Positions 31,948 to 39,467 of a DNA stretch of 40,197 bases are shown one piece after another. The position numbers and the translations under genes are program-made. The stretch's first letter is position 1. Every line of letters starts with the position of its first letter. The notes under the pieces are model-generated. The model saw nothing but the letters and a program-made list of their open reading frames with translations, ran no database searches and was not told the DNA's origin. This DNA comes from a bacterium (GTDB lineage Bacteria; T1Sed10-126): the NCBI GenBank assembly GCA_003554945.1, contig PWHN01000106.1, forward strand, positions 1 to 40,197, written 5' to 3'.

Positions 31948-33567
31948 ATGGCTGAAGAAAAGTTGCTGATTAAGAACGGTTACGTGGTTGACGGTAGTGG
32001 TGAAGCAGGTCGAGAGGCCGATCTGCTTGTTGAAGCGAGAGAGATTATTGAAATAGCTCCTGGGTTGAGTAAAAAATGTGATGAGGCAAAAGTGATTGAT
32101 GCTTCGGGACTTGTTGTCGCCCCCGGTTTTATAGATATCCATTCGCACTCCGATCTAAGTCTGCTTGAGGATGGGCGCGGACTGAGCAAGTCTTACCAGG
32201 GAGTTACTACGGAGGTGGTGGGCAACTGTTCCCTCGGGCCGGCTCCGGTGACTGAAGAAAACCGGCAGGAGGTAAAAAATACCTTTTCTTACCTGGCGGC
32301 CGAGGTAGACTGGGACTGGACTGATTACGAACAGTATCTGCAGCGTCTGCAGGGGTCAGACGTCGCCCTTAACCTCTGCCCACTGGCCGGATACGGCAAT
32401 ATCCGTGCGGCAGTGAATGGATTTCAGCGCGGTGAACTTCCCCCCGAACAGTTGTCTAAAGCTCGGGAGCTCCTGGATGAAGTCATGCGCCTGGGCGCAC
32501 GTGGGTTATCTGTTGGTCTTGTCTATATACCGTGTTGCTACGCCGAACTTCAGGAGCTTGTTCTGATGGCCCGGGTGTTGAAGTCGCACGACGGTCTTTT
32601 TGCCGCTCACCTGCGTAATGAAGGTCACAAGTTGCTTGAAGCTCTTGACGAGATTATTACTGTTATGCGCGCTTCAGGCGTCCGAACTGAGATATCGCAT
32701 CTAAAGGCTGCCGGAAAACCAAACTGGGGCCTGGCGCGGGAGGCGGCGGAAAAGATTTATGAACTGCGGGATCAGGGCTGGGAGCTTGGCTTCGATCTTT
32801 ATCCCTACCTGGTTGGCAGCACCTATCTTAGTGCGTTACTGCCCCGCTGGGCGCGAGAGAAGGGCAGGGAGGGGCTGACTGAAATATTAAGCGATTCCGA
32901 TCTGCGTTCTAAAATAAAGCAGGCGCTTGACAGGGGGAGCGACGACTGGCCCGGTTATCCCGGACCTGGCGCCCTGCGTCCCGAGGGGATAAAGATTGGT
33001 TCAGTCGCCAGTTCAAATAACCAAAATTTAGTTGGTCGTTCGGTCACCGAAATTGCTGAGCAGCGCGGCGCTGCTCCCTGGGATTGTTTCCTTGATCTAC
33101 TCCTTGAGGAGCAGGGACAGATAATCGGGCTCTATGAATACATGGACGAAGCCGATGTCGAGTATCTTTACTCGACGCCGGCGGCTGCAGTTGGTTCGGA
33201 CGGTCTGGCTATTCCCCCGGAAGGTCACTGGCTGAAGACGCGCCCGCACCCCCGCTATTACGGCACCTTCCCCCGTTTTTTACGCCGCTATGTCCGCGAG
33301 AAGAAATTAATGACGCTGGAAGAAGCCGTCCGCCGTATTACTTCAATACCTGCTGACCGCCTGGGACTGAAGAATCGCGGACGACTGCAGCCCGGACTGA
33401 GGGCTGACGTCGTTATTTTTGATCCGCAGGCGATTACCGATCAAGCGACCTATGATGACCCGCATCGTCTTTCCCGGGGAATCGAATATCTGTTTGTTAA
33501 TGGCGAGGCTATTATATATAATGGAAGTAGCAGCAAAAAATTCCCCGGCCAGTTGTTGTTGAAATAA
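31948..33567 (+). CDS. N-acyl-D-amino-acid deacylase (D-aminoacylase family amidohydrolase)
   Basis: A 539-residue amidohydrolase-superfamily enzyme that should hydrolyse N-acyl-D-amino acids to D-amino acids. Motifs in order: GFIDIHSHSDLSLL (metal-binding HxH near residues 68-70), VVGNCSLGPAP (the metal-bridging cysteine typical of D-aminoacylases), FAAHLRNEG, TEISHLKAAG, VGSDGLA (catalytic Asp) and THPR-like RPHPRYYGTFPRFL, ending with the small beta domain (GRLQPGLRADVVIFD). Length is normal and no signal peptide is seen. ATG with GTGAGG upstream. It stands between a MITE-like repeat and the AmmeMemoRadiSam gene with no obvious operon partner. A dihydroorotase or hydantoinase is excluded by the GNCS and HPR motifs. 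Confidence 0.9.
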   Translation: MAEEKLLIKNGYVVDGSGEAGREADLLVEAREIIEIAPGLSKKCDEAKVIDASGLVVAPGFIDIHSHSDLSLLEDGRGLSKSYQGVTTEVVGNCSLGPAPVTEENRQEVKNTFSYLAAEVDWDWTDYEQYLQRLQGSDVALNLCPLAGYGNIRAAVNGFQRGELPPEQLSKARELLDEVMRLGARGLSVGLVYIPCCYAELQELVLMARVLKSHDGLFAAHLRNEGHKLLEALDEIITVMRASGVRTEISHLKAAGKPNWGLAREAAEKIYELRDQGWELGFDLYPYLVGSTYLSALLPRWAREKGREGLTEILSDSDLRSKIKQALDRGSDDWPGYPGPGALRPEGIKIGSVASSNNQNLVGRSVTEIAEQRGAAPWDCFLDLLLEEQGQIIGLYEYMDEADVEYLYSTPAAAVGSDGLAIPPEGHWLKTRPHPRYYGTFPRFLRRYVREKKLMTLEEAVRRITSIPADRLGLKNRGRLQPGLRADVVIFDPQAITDQATYDDPHRLSRGIEYLFVNGEAIIYNGSSSKKFPGQLLLK

Positions 33568-33608
33568 ATACCAGTTATCTTTCAATCTTATTAACTGGTT
33601 CTGCCTTT

Positions 33609-33660
33609 AAAAAATCCCCTCTCCCCTGGAGGGAGAGGGTTAGGGTGAGGGGGAAAGTTT
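33609..33660. repeat. CCCCTCTCCC-type hairpin repeat
   Basis: CCCCTCTCCC, a short loop and GGGAGAGGG at about 33616-33640 form a stable hairpin; GGGTGAGGGGG follows. The same pyrimidine/purine design occurs near 5184, 22378 and 39291. There is no T-rich tail, so it is not clearly a terminator. Confidence 0.5.
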
Positions 33661-33702
33661 TTTGAAGTAGTTTTACCTAATACTACTTAACGAGGTGATT
33701 CC

Positions 33703-34476
33703 ATGCGCCGACCGTCGGCAACAGGACGTTTTTATCCCGGTAGCAAACGTGAGCTGCAAGCAACTGTTTCTGATTTTTTGAACAACGTAGACGATGTCGA
33801 ACGAAATGCGACCGGCGTCATCGCCCCCCATGCCGGCTATCCGTTTTCAGGCCAATGCGCCGCCTATTCTTATCGCGCGATCGAGCCGGCTGATACTTAC
33901 GTAATTCTTGGTCCCTGCCATTTTGCCTCAACCCGTCGCCCGGCCGTCTCCAACGAGAGCTGGAGCACACCGCTTGGCGAGGTGCCGGTGGACGAACAGT
34001 TTATCTCCGAGCTTGACGGCATTAAGATCGACGGCCGGCCACACGCCGAAGACCACGCGATTGAAGTTCAGCTCCCTTTCCTGCAGCACGAGTTTGAAAA
34101 TTTTGAAATAGTTCCCATTGCCACCGGCTCACTCAACGTTTCTGGAGCCCGACAGCTTGCCGCCTCTATCGACCGGGCAGCGGAGGCTGTGGACCAGGAG
34201 GTGCGCTTGATTGCCAGTTCCGACCTCAACCACTACGAGATGCAGGCCGAGCTCGAGGAACACGACCGCGAGGTTTATGAAAAGATACTTCAGATGGATG
34301 ACCAGGCGTTTTTTAAAGAGGCTACCAGCGGTTCTGTCTGTGGTTTCGCGCCAATTTTGGTCGCTATGAATGCGCTAAACGTTAGCGAAGCTGAGCTGCT
34401 TGATTATCGCTCAAGCTGTGACGTTACCAGTGACATCAAGCCGGGCGTCGGCTACGCAAGTATTGCTTTACGCTGA
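33703..34476 (+). CDS. amrB: AmmeMemoRadiSam system protein B (MEMO1 family)
   Basis: A 257-residue MEMO1-family protein, structurally akin to extradiol dioxygenases. Conserved features are RRPSATGRFYPG at the N-terminus, IAPHAGYPFSGQCAAY near residue 40, VILGPCHF, EDHAIEVQLPFLQ, ASSDLNHYE and the late CGFAPILVAM. In bacteria MEMO1 proteins co-occur with an AMMECR1 protein and a radical-SAM enzyme in an uncharacterised modification system. Neither partner is adjacent here, so they would have to be encoded elsewhere or fused. GAGGTGA lies six bases before the ATG. The upstream gap has only a hairpin repeat. Confidence 0.93.
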   Translation: MRRPSATGRFYPGSKRELQATVSDFLNNVDDVERNATGVIAPHAGYPFSGQCAAYSYRAIEPADTYVILGPCHFASTRRPAVSNESWSTPLGEVPVDEQFISELDGIKIDGRPHAEDHAIEVQLPFLQHEFENFEIVPIATGSLNVSGARQLAASIDRAAEAVDQEVRLIASSDLNHYEMQAELEEHDREVYEKILQMDDQAFFKEATSGSVCGFAPILVAMNALNVSEAELLDYRSSCDVTSDIKPGVGYASIALR

Positions 34477-34587
34477 ATAGTGCTTGGTCATAATTGAATT
34501 TTAAAGTTGCCCTTTGCTGTCGTTGCCAACAGATCATCGTGCACGGACTTGATCTGAGTATCAACCGGACAGCCGGGCATACTTGAT

Positions 34588-34895
34588 CGTCATTGCCCGG
34601 AACGAATAACGTCCCAGGGCTTGACCGGGCAACCCATAACGAACGTCATTACCCGGCTTGACCGGGTAATCCAGCGACTTTGACGTTGATCTTGACTTTT
34701 GCTCATAGACCGTTCAAATACAACGCCACTGGATTCCCGCTTCCGCGGGAATGACAACCAGAAAACGGATAAAAGTGCGGTCACATTTTTGACTGTGACT
34801 TGCAACTAATACCCCTTCCTTTTCCCCTGGAAGGGACGTATTTCAGAGGATTGCGGTTCAAGCCCGTAACGACACCGGGGAGGCCAAACAATTAC
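34588..34895. repeat. Intergenic repeat cluster upstream of yraN
   Basis: The gap 34477-34930 is nearly all repeats. CATTGCCCGG...CCGGGCAA (34591-34636) is interrupted by GGAACGAATAACGTCCC (34599-34615), the same 17-base unit as at 5117 and 30963 but in the opposite orientation. ATTACCCGGCTTGACCGGGTAAT (about 34648-34670), ATTCCCGCTTCCGCGGGAAT (34733-34752) and a CCCCTGGAAGGG hairpin (about 34825) follow. GAGGCCAAACAATTAC (about 34880-34895) resembles the 3' terminal repeat of the composite elements. No gene is seen. Confidence 0.6.
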
Positions 34896-34917
34896 ACAGG
34901 AACTTAATTTTCAATTT

Positions 34918-34924
34918 GAGGTGA
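34918..34924 (+). promoter_or_regulatory. Ribosome-binding site that places the yraN start at ATT
   Basis: GAGGTGA lies six bases before ATT at 34931, the same site and spacing used before ATG at 33703, 37003 and 38072. No ATG, GTG or TTG exists in this frame between the stop TGA at 34922 and the conserved LGSWGE segment. Confidence 0.6.
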
Positions 34925-34930
34925 CGGAAA

Positions 34931-35290
34931 ATTAATCGTAGCCATGACCTGGGTAGCTGGGGCGAGGACCGGGCGGCCGCCTACTTGCAGGAGCAGGGCT
35001 ATGAAATACTGGCTCGGAACTTAGAAACCCCGGTCGGTGAGTGCGATATCCTGGCTGAACACGATGACCGGCTGATCTTTGTTGAGGTGAAAACCCGTGG
35101 CAGCAGTCGCTATGGACCGCCGGAACTGGCGGTCCACCGCGAGAAGCGAGATCAGCTCCGCCGGGTTGCAAAATTTGAGCTGCGTGAACGTGAACATAAG
35201 AATTGTCAATTTGACGTAATTGCCATAGAATTTGATATGGATGAACCGGAACTTCGACACATAAAATCCGCTTTTGGGGGTGTTGAATGA
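34931..35290 (+). CDS. yraN: YraN family endonuclease-like protein, probable ATT start
   Basis: A 119-residue UPF0102/YraN protein with the restriction-endonuclease-like fold, often found next to comM and rnhB and probably linked to DNA processing. The frame reads NRSHDLGSWGEDRAAAYLQ, then GECDILAEH (catalytic D), VFVEVKTR-like FVEVKTR (ExK) and GGVE at the end. The conserved LGxWGE block lies upstream of the first usual start codon (TTG 34985), so translation must begin earlier. ATT 34931, six bases after GAGGTGA, gives exactly the normal family length; CTG 34949 is a less likely choice. The stop overlaps the comM start (ATGA). AUU initiation is rare and is known for infC and pcnB. Confidence 0.8.
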   Translation: MNRSHDLGSWGEDRAAAYLQEQGYEILARNLETPVGECDILAEHDDRLIFVEVKTRGSSRYGPPELAVHREKRDQLRRVAKFELREREHKNCQFDVIAIEFDMDEPELRHIKSAFGGVE

Positions 35291-36816
35291 GCTTAGCAAG
35301 GGTTTATTCCGGTTTGATTGACGGGGTTGACGGGGAAATAGTTACCGCCGAAGTTCACCTGGGCGACGGACTGCCCGGAGTCAATATTGTTGGTTTGCCC
35401 GACCAGGCGGTCAAGGAAAGCCGTGAGCGTATTAAGCCTGCGATAAAAGAGTCGGGTTTTAACTTTCCCAACCGTAAAATCACTGTTAATTTATCGCCCG
35501 CCGACAAGGCAAAACAGGGTTCAACCTACGATCTGCCGATTACGGTTGGAATTTTGCTTGCCTCCGGTCAACTTGAAATTGACCAGGGAAGTCTGGAAGA
35601 ATTCCTGCTGGTCGGCGAAATAGCCCTGGATGGTCGTTTGCGTGCCATTCCCGGTGTCCTTCCCCTGGCTCTCGCTGGAGCTGAGAACGATTTTAAGAGT
35701 ATTCTGCTGCCGCCGGGAAATTATAAGGAAGCCGAGCCGGTTGAAATAAAACCACTTCCCAGCCGGCATCTCAGGGCTGCGGTTGGAATTTTAGAGGGAA
35801 GATACGACCCGGAGCCGCCCGCCGTTGAAACTCAGCCCGAAACGTCAGCTATACCTGATTTTGTTGACGTGCACGGGCAGGGGTCGGCCAAACGGGCTCT
35901 ATCTGTGGCGGCCGCCGGCGGCCATAATGCGCTGATGATTGGTCCGCCCGGCACCGGTAAGTCGATGCTTGCCCGCCGCGTCCCCGGCATTCTACCACCT
36001 CTGAGTCGAGAGCAGGCCCTGGAAACCACGGCCGTCCATAGCGTTGCCGGTGCCCTTCTCGAACAGGAGACGATTGTCCACGAACCACCTTATCGCTCCC
36101 CGCATCATTCCATTTCAGGCGCCGGTCTCGTCGGTGGCGGCCAGGTGCCCGGACCCGGGGAGGCAAGTCTTGCCCACAATGGCGTCCTTTTCCTCGACGA
36201 ACTGCCCGAGTTCAGCCGCTCCGTCCTCGAAATGATGCGTCAGCCAATGGAGGACGGAGAAGTTCATATTTCGCGCGCCCGTGGTTCCTACTGTTTTCCC
36301 GCCAACTTCTTCCTTCTCGCCGCTATGAATCCCTGTCCGTGCGGTTATCTGACACACCCCGACCGTGAATGTATCTGCACGCCTAGCCAGGTTGACCGTT
36401 ACCGGCGCAAGCTGAGCGGTCCGCTGCTTGATCGTATTGACCTGCACCTCTCGGTCGGTCCGGTTGAATACGATACACTGCGCGAGGACGAGTCCAGCAA
36501 GAGTAGTAAAGAAATGAGAGAAGAGGTACTTGAGGCGCGAGAGAGACAGGCTGCCCGCTACGCCGGGGAAGATTTTTCGCTTAACGCTGAGCTGCCCGCC
36601 AAGGCGCTTGAAACCTACTGTGCTCTGACCGACAAAGCACACGATTTACTTCGCCAGGCTGTAGATAACCTGGGCTATAGCGCCCGCACTGTCCACCGTC
36701 TCCAGAAAGTCGGTCGCACCCTGGCCGACCTGGAAGGACAGGAAGACATCACCGACCTGCAAATAGCCGAAGCTCTCCAGTACCGCGAGTTCTCTGAAGA
36801 AAACTATCGGTTATAG
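35287..36816 (+). CDS. comM: YifB/ComM family Mg-chelatase-like AAA ATPase
   Basis: A 509-residue full-length ComM/YifB protein, in characterised bacteria a hexameric helicase promoting branch migration when transformed DNA recombines. The N-terminal Lon-protease-like domain has LPGVNIVGLPDQAVKESRER and LVGEIALDG. The AAA+ module has Walker A GPPGTGKSMLA near residue 219, Walker B GVLFLDELPEF, the zinc-binding CPCGY and CxC region (residues about 350-365) and sensor arginines, and the C-terminal domain has YSARTVHRLQKVGRT. It is translationally coupled to yraN, a widespread arrangement. DprA, often next, is absent. Confidence 0.95.
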   Translation: MSLARVYSGLIDGVDGEIVTAEVHLGDGLPGVNIVGLPDQAVKESRERIKPAIKESGFNFPNRKITVNLSPADKAKQGSTYDLPITVGILLASGQLEIDQGSLEEFLLVGEIALDGRLRAIPGVLPLALAGAENDFKSILLPPGNYKEAEPVEIKPLPSRHLRAAVGILEGRYDPEPPAVETQPETSAIPDFVDVHGQGSAKRALSVAAAGGHNALMIGPPGTGKSMLARRVPGILPPLSREQALETTAVHSVAGALLEQETIVHEPPYRSPHHSISGAGLVGGGQVPGPGEASLAHNGVLFLDELPEFSRSVLEMMRQPMEDGEVHISRARGSYCFPANFFLLAAMNPCPCGYLTHPDRECICTPSQVDRYRRKLSGPLLDRIDLHLSVGPVEYDTLREDESSKSSKEMREEVLEARERQAARYAGEDFSLNAELPAKALETYCALTDKAHDLLRQAVDNLGYSARTVHRLQKVGRTLADLEGQEDITDLQIAEALQYREFSEENYRL

Positions 36817-36885
36817 ATCTAACGTATACAAAATTTATTAATCCAAGCCAGTTGCGTATGGCAAGCTAAATGTGTAGAAGGTGGC

Positions 36886-36969
36886 TTGATTTTAACTTTG
36901 CCAGTGGACGAATTTACACAATATATCGGACTTGACCCTGTTGAAAATGTAATTCTTGAAAAAACATAA
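36886..36969 (+). pseudogene. Gene remnant with a PVDEFxQYxGLD motif
   Basis: An 27-codon open stretch (TTG 36886 to TAA 36967) encodes LPVDEFTQYIGLDPVEN. It resembles PPVDTFLQYFGLDLS encoded at 38599-38643, on the other side of the toxin-antitoxin genes. It is too short to be a whole gene, so I read it as a remnant. The family is not recognised. Confidence 0.35.
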
Positions 36970-36970
36970 T
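36941..36970 (+). promoter_or_regulatory. Candidate promoter of the TumE-type module
   Basis: TTGAAA (36941-36946) and CATAAT (36965-36970) with an 18-base spacer lie just upstream of the antitoxin candidate. An overlapping alternative is TTGAAA (36956-36961) with CATACT (36979-36984), spacer 17. Confidence 0.4.
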
Positions 36971-37002
36971 AAATCCATCATACTTAGAGTGAGGTGATTA
37001 AG

Positions 37003-37251
37003 ATGACAGAAGAAGAGGCTGTTAAATCTGCTTTAACAAAAGAGAGAGTTGAGGGGGAATACCTACTTTCAAAATTTCACAAAAAAATACAGCAATTCGA
37101 AGAAGAGTATAGTATGTCCACTGAAGATTTTATCGAGAGGTATGAAGCAGGGGAGCTGGGGGATAAAGAGGAATATATGGAATGGAAAGCTTTACACGAA
37201 AGCATAGAACACTGGCAAAATAAAATCAAAAAACTGGAAAAAGCCTGTTGA
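37003..37251 (+). CDS. Probable antitoxin partner of TumE (small helical protein)
   Basis: An 82-residue protein, charged and largely helical, with a coiled-coil-like C-terminus (HWQNKIKKLEKAC) and a STEDFIERYEAGELGDKEEYMEWKAL-type central region that resembles the small non-HTH antitoxins seen beside TumE/DUF6516 toxins. No DNA-binding motif is visible. ATG 37003 follows GAGGTGA by five bases; GTG 36994 is inside that site. The stop overlaps the TTG start of the toxin gene by four bases. Function is inferred from size, position and partner. Base composition is more AT-rich than the flanking housekeeping genes, suggesting acquisition. Confidence 0.65.
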   Translation: MTEEEAVKSALTKERVEGEYLLSKFHKKIQQFEEEYSMSTEDFIERYEAGELGDKEEYMEWKALHESIEHWQNKIKKLEKAC

Positions 37252-37628
37252 TACGAGACTATTTTGAAACAGTCAACGACACTTTTTCACAATGTCCATT
37301 TATTTTTAGTCAGAATTTAAATTTTATTGTGGTAGATTTTGATAGGGGTTATTGGAAAGGTAATTTTGAATTAAGAGAAAAATTCGAACTGTATTTGTTC
37401 GAATATATTATTTTGGTGTCTGAGACAACTAAAGTTCAAGATTATCGCTATCATTTCCAAGATGACGACGAAAACTTAGTTTTTCGTTTTGATAACGCTC
37501 CCCATCATCCAAGCCTGGAGAACTTCCCGAATCATTTACATTTTCCCGAAAAAGTCGTTGCGGCAGAGAAACCTTCGCTTGAGGAAGTATTGCAGCGAGC
37601 GCTAATGTTTTGTGAGATCACAGGATAA
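37248..37628 (+). CDS. TumE-like toxin (DUF6516)
   Basis: A 126-residue protein that matches the TumE/DUF6516 toxin family. The characteristic end is present: DYRYHFQDDDENLVFRFDNAPHHP cut at the conserved YRYHF and FRxDNAPHHP motifs (about residues 63-86), then FPNHLHFPEKV and the helix PSLEEVLQRAL. The biochemical target of this family is not settled to my knowledge. It starts at TTG within the stop of the upstream antitoxin candidate (TTGA overlap), the normal toxin-antitoxin layout. The gene appears complete, so the module may be active. Confidence 0.75.
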   Translation: MIRDYFETVNDTFSQCPFIFSQNLNFIVVDFDRGYWKGNFELREKFELYLFEYIILVSETTKVQDYRYHFQDDDENLVFRFDNAPHHPSLENFPNHLHFPEKVVAAEKPSLEEVLQRALMFCEITG

Positions 37629-37640
37629 ATTATGAAATAG

Positions 37641-37898
37641 GGGAGTCAAAGACTAAGGGCAACCAAGTTCCAGTTAACCGGTGCGATTAGAGACAAAGAA
37701 GTCCTAAAATCTCGTCTTCGTATCCTTCAGTTTGTCCTTGAAAACCCCGACCCCGATTCGGAAGTTGAGCCTCCGGTGGACAACTTCACTGGCGGCCCCT
37801 ACCGGCTGGAGTTCAAAAACGGCACAGTCCAGATCAGCTCCCGAATAGATGACGAGGATATAGACGAGGAAATTAGTTATACTGTAGTCTTGGATTAG
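37641..37898 (+). pseudogene. Coding remnant lacking a start codon
   Basis: An 85-codon open frame from after TAG 37638 to TAG 37896 has protein-like composition (RILQFVLENPDPDSEVEPP, GGPYRLEFKNG, EEISYTVVLD) but no ATG, GTG or TTG in its first two-thirds and no ribosome-binding site. It is probably the 3' part of a gene whose front was lost. No family is recognised. The rest of the gap 37629-38071 has no other feature except a possible promoter before 38072. Confidence 0.4.
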
Positions 37899-38071
37899 CT
37901 GAATTCCGTCTAAATATTCTTTATTCCGGGGGGAAGGCACTGGAAAGGGGGAAAAGTTTTCAAGAAAAAACTTATTAGCTGAATCAAAGAAATGGGGGGT
38001 CTTGCTTGTTATGGGAGTCAAATTAGACTTTTGATTCAGGATGTGGTAAACTTCTCAGTGAGGTGATAATT

Positions 38072-38290
38072 ATGAAATTAGACCTTTCTCTTGAAGAAAT
38101 GTCCCAGGAAGAGAAGTTGCTTCTCCTGGAGAATATCTGGGATAATTTAAAAGAATCTGAAGAAAGTTTTTCTTCGCCTGATTGGCACCAAGAAATACTT
38201 AAAAAACGCAAAAAGAAAGCTGAAGCGGGTGAAAGTGAATTTATTGATTGGGGAAAAGCTAAAGAAAATATTCGAAAAGCTGTTCAATGA
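38072..38290 (+). CDS. Addiction module component / antitoxin (TIGR02574-like)
   Basis: A 72-residue helical antitoxin of the putative addiction module component family. Typical features are LSLEEMSQEEKLLLLENIWDNL at the N-terminus (seen here in residues 5-26) and PDWHQEILKKRKKKAEAGE in the middle, the usual toxin-binding layout. ATG 38072 is preceded by GAGGTGA; the GTG at 38063 is inside that site. It overlaps the toxin gene by four bases (ATGA). A weak promoter, TTAGAC at 38023-38028 and TAAACT at 38047-38052, may serve it; antitoxin and complex usually autorepress. Confidence 0.85.
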   Translation: MKLDLSLEEMSQEEKLLLLENIWDNLKESEESFSSPDWHQEILKKRKKKAEAGESEFIDWGKAKENIRKAVQ

Positions 38291-38580
38291 GAATTGAGCT
38301 ACTTGCTCAAGCCGAGCAGGATCTAATTGAAGGGTATTATTTTTATGAACGTCAGGTTGAAAATTTAGGAGAATATTTCTTAGATTCACTTCTTTCAGAT
38401 ATTGATTCGCTTGAATTCTACGCTGGGATTCATTCCAAGCATTTTGGCTATCATCGTTTACTTGCCACCAAATTCCCTTATGCCGTCTATTATACAGTAG
38501 AAGAAGAAGTAGTACAGGTATATGCTGTTTTAGATTGTCGTAAAGATCCGGAGCAGACAAAAGAAAGATTAAATGAGTAA
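38287..38580 (+). CDS. RelE/ParE-family toxin
   Basis: A 97-residue RelE/ParE-superfamily toxin. The pattern includes LLAQAEQDLIEGYYFYERQ at the N-terminus, the central helix LDSLLSDIDSLEFYAG, and the beta-sheet end YHRLLATKFPYAVYYTVEEE then VQVYAVLDCRKDPE, typical of proteins paired with addiction module component antitoxins. It may block translation or gyrase; the residues do not decide. It is complete and coupled to its antitoxin, forming the second toxin-antitoxin module in this island. Confidence 0.88.
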   Translation: MRIELLAQAEQDLIEGYYFYERQVENLGEYFLDSLLSDIDSLEFYAGIHSKHFGYHRLLATKFPYAVYYTVEEEVVQVYAVLDCRKDPEQTKERLNE

Positions 38581-38796
38581 ACAGAAAAGAGGAAGAGACC
38601 GCCGGTCGACACTTTTCTACAATATTTCGGACTTGACCTCTCAAAAGGAGCGAGGCGATTTTATAAAAAATATGGGTCAGAAGAGCTTAATCCCACAAAA
38701 ATTAAAATATTTGCTCGGAAAAGGGTAGCATCAGGAAAAAAACGAGAGGAAATAAAAAACCGTCCGAATGTTCTCCCCCCTGAGGAGAGAATTTAA
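38581..38796 (+). pseudogene. Gene remnant downstream of the ParE module
   Basis: The frame directly after the toxin stop is open for 71 codons to TAA 38794. It encodes PPVDTFLQYFGLDLS followed by a basic stretch (FYKKYGSEELNPTKIKIFARKR) that I shorten here, and a PPEERI end. No start codon opens this frame at its beginning, while ATG 38574 starts a different frame that ends within 53 codons, which suggests a frameshifted gene. The N-terminal motif matches the remnant at 36886. Family unknown. Confidence 0.35.
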
Positions 38797-38840
38797 AGAA
38801 GACGGATTACTTTGAGTGGATTTAAAGGTGGTTCAAAAAG

Positions 38841-39212
38841 ATGGAAATAATTGAGAAAGAGAAGCACGAGGACGAGCGCGGCTGGGTCCGAGAAATTTAC
38901 TCCGGTGAACTGGGGGAGAAGCTGCAGAATATTCACCTGGGGACAATGGAACCGGGAGCGGTGCGCGGCAATCACTGTCATGAGCGCAGCCGGGAGTGGA
39001 TAACCTTTCTTAATGGGCCGGTTGAAGTTTATCTGGAAAAATCATCGGGAGAAGAGGTGTTCGAGATTGCACCGGGCAAGACACTGCGTTTTGATCCCAA
39101 TGAAGCTCACGCTTTCAAAAACTGTGGTGAAAATAAGGTCTATTTTTTCGCCTGGCGCGATCACCACTACACCGACCAGGACCCCGACACCGAAGCAACC
39201 CAGTTAGTATGA
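38841..39212 (+). CDS. Cupin-fold protein (WxcM/FdtA-like or sugar epimerase-like)
   Basis: A 123-residue single cupin domain. The metal- or ligand-binding motif is GAVRGNHCHERSREWITFL (residues about 33-51), followed by a second motif PNEAHAFKNCG, and the N-terminal DERGWVREIYSGE resembles that of the nucleotide-sugar epimerase and FdtA/WxcM families, where the pattern DxRGxL is common. It may act on a sugar-nucleotide or be a small cupin of unknown function. ATG with AAAGGTGG eleven bases upstream. It stands alone between the toxin island and the FMN-binding gene. Confidence 0.75.
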   Translation: MEIIEKEKHEDERGWVREIYSGELGEKLQNIHLGTMEPGAVRGNHCHERSREWITFLNGPVEVYLEKSSGEEVFEIAPGKTLRFDPNEAHAFKNCGENKVYFFAWRDHHYTDQDPDTEATQLV

Positions 39213-39398
39213 TCTTTTTGCCTCATACTTTGAATTATTTACTTATCTTCGCAGCTTTTCTATGTAGACCCTCTCCGAAAAGCTTTTTTATCTCAACCTG
39301 GCCCTCTCCTTCCAGCAAGGGAGAGACTTTTAGGAGTGGATCAAGAAAATTACCATAGACGAAACCGCTGGAGGATTTCTCTGAATGGGTGGGTGTTG

Positions 39399-39427
39399 TT
39401 GACAGGGGAAAAAGTATCCAATAAAAT
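39399..39427 (+). promoter_or_regulatory. Near-consensus sigma-A promoter of the FMN-binding gene
   Basis: TTGACA (39399-39404) and TAAAAT (39422-39427) are separated by 17 bases. Transcription would start near 39434, about 34 bases before the ATG at 39468. Upstream, 39213-39398 contains only a CCCTCTCC...GGGAGAG hairpin repeat (about 39301-39326). Confidence 0.7.
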
Positions 39428-39467
39428 AAATTGAACCTCAAGTTAATTAAGGGAGGAGCTGGTTGAG

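Noticed and set aside
34985-35290. YraN starting at TTG 34985
   Set aside because: This start cuts off the conserved LGxWGE block that is clearly encoded upstream and lacks a ribosome-binding site.
34932-35299. Minus-strand frames across yraN
   Set aside because: They mirror the codon bias of yraN and have no start signals; yraN has clear family motifs.
36817-38840. Insertion sequence or integron
   Set aside because: No transposase, integrase or clear inverted ends; only toxin-antitoxin genes and fragments.
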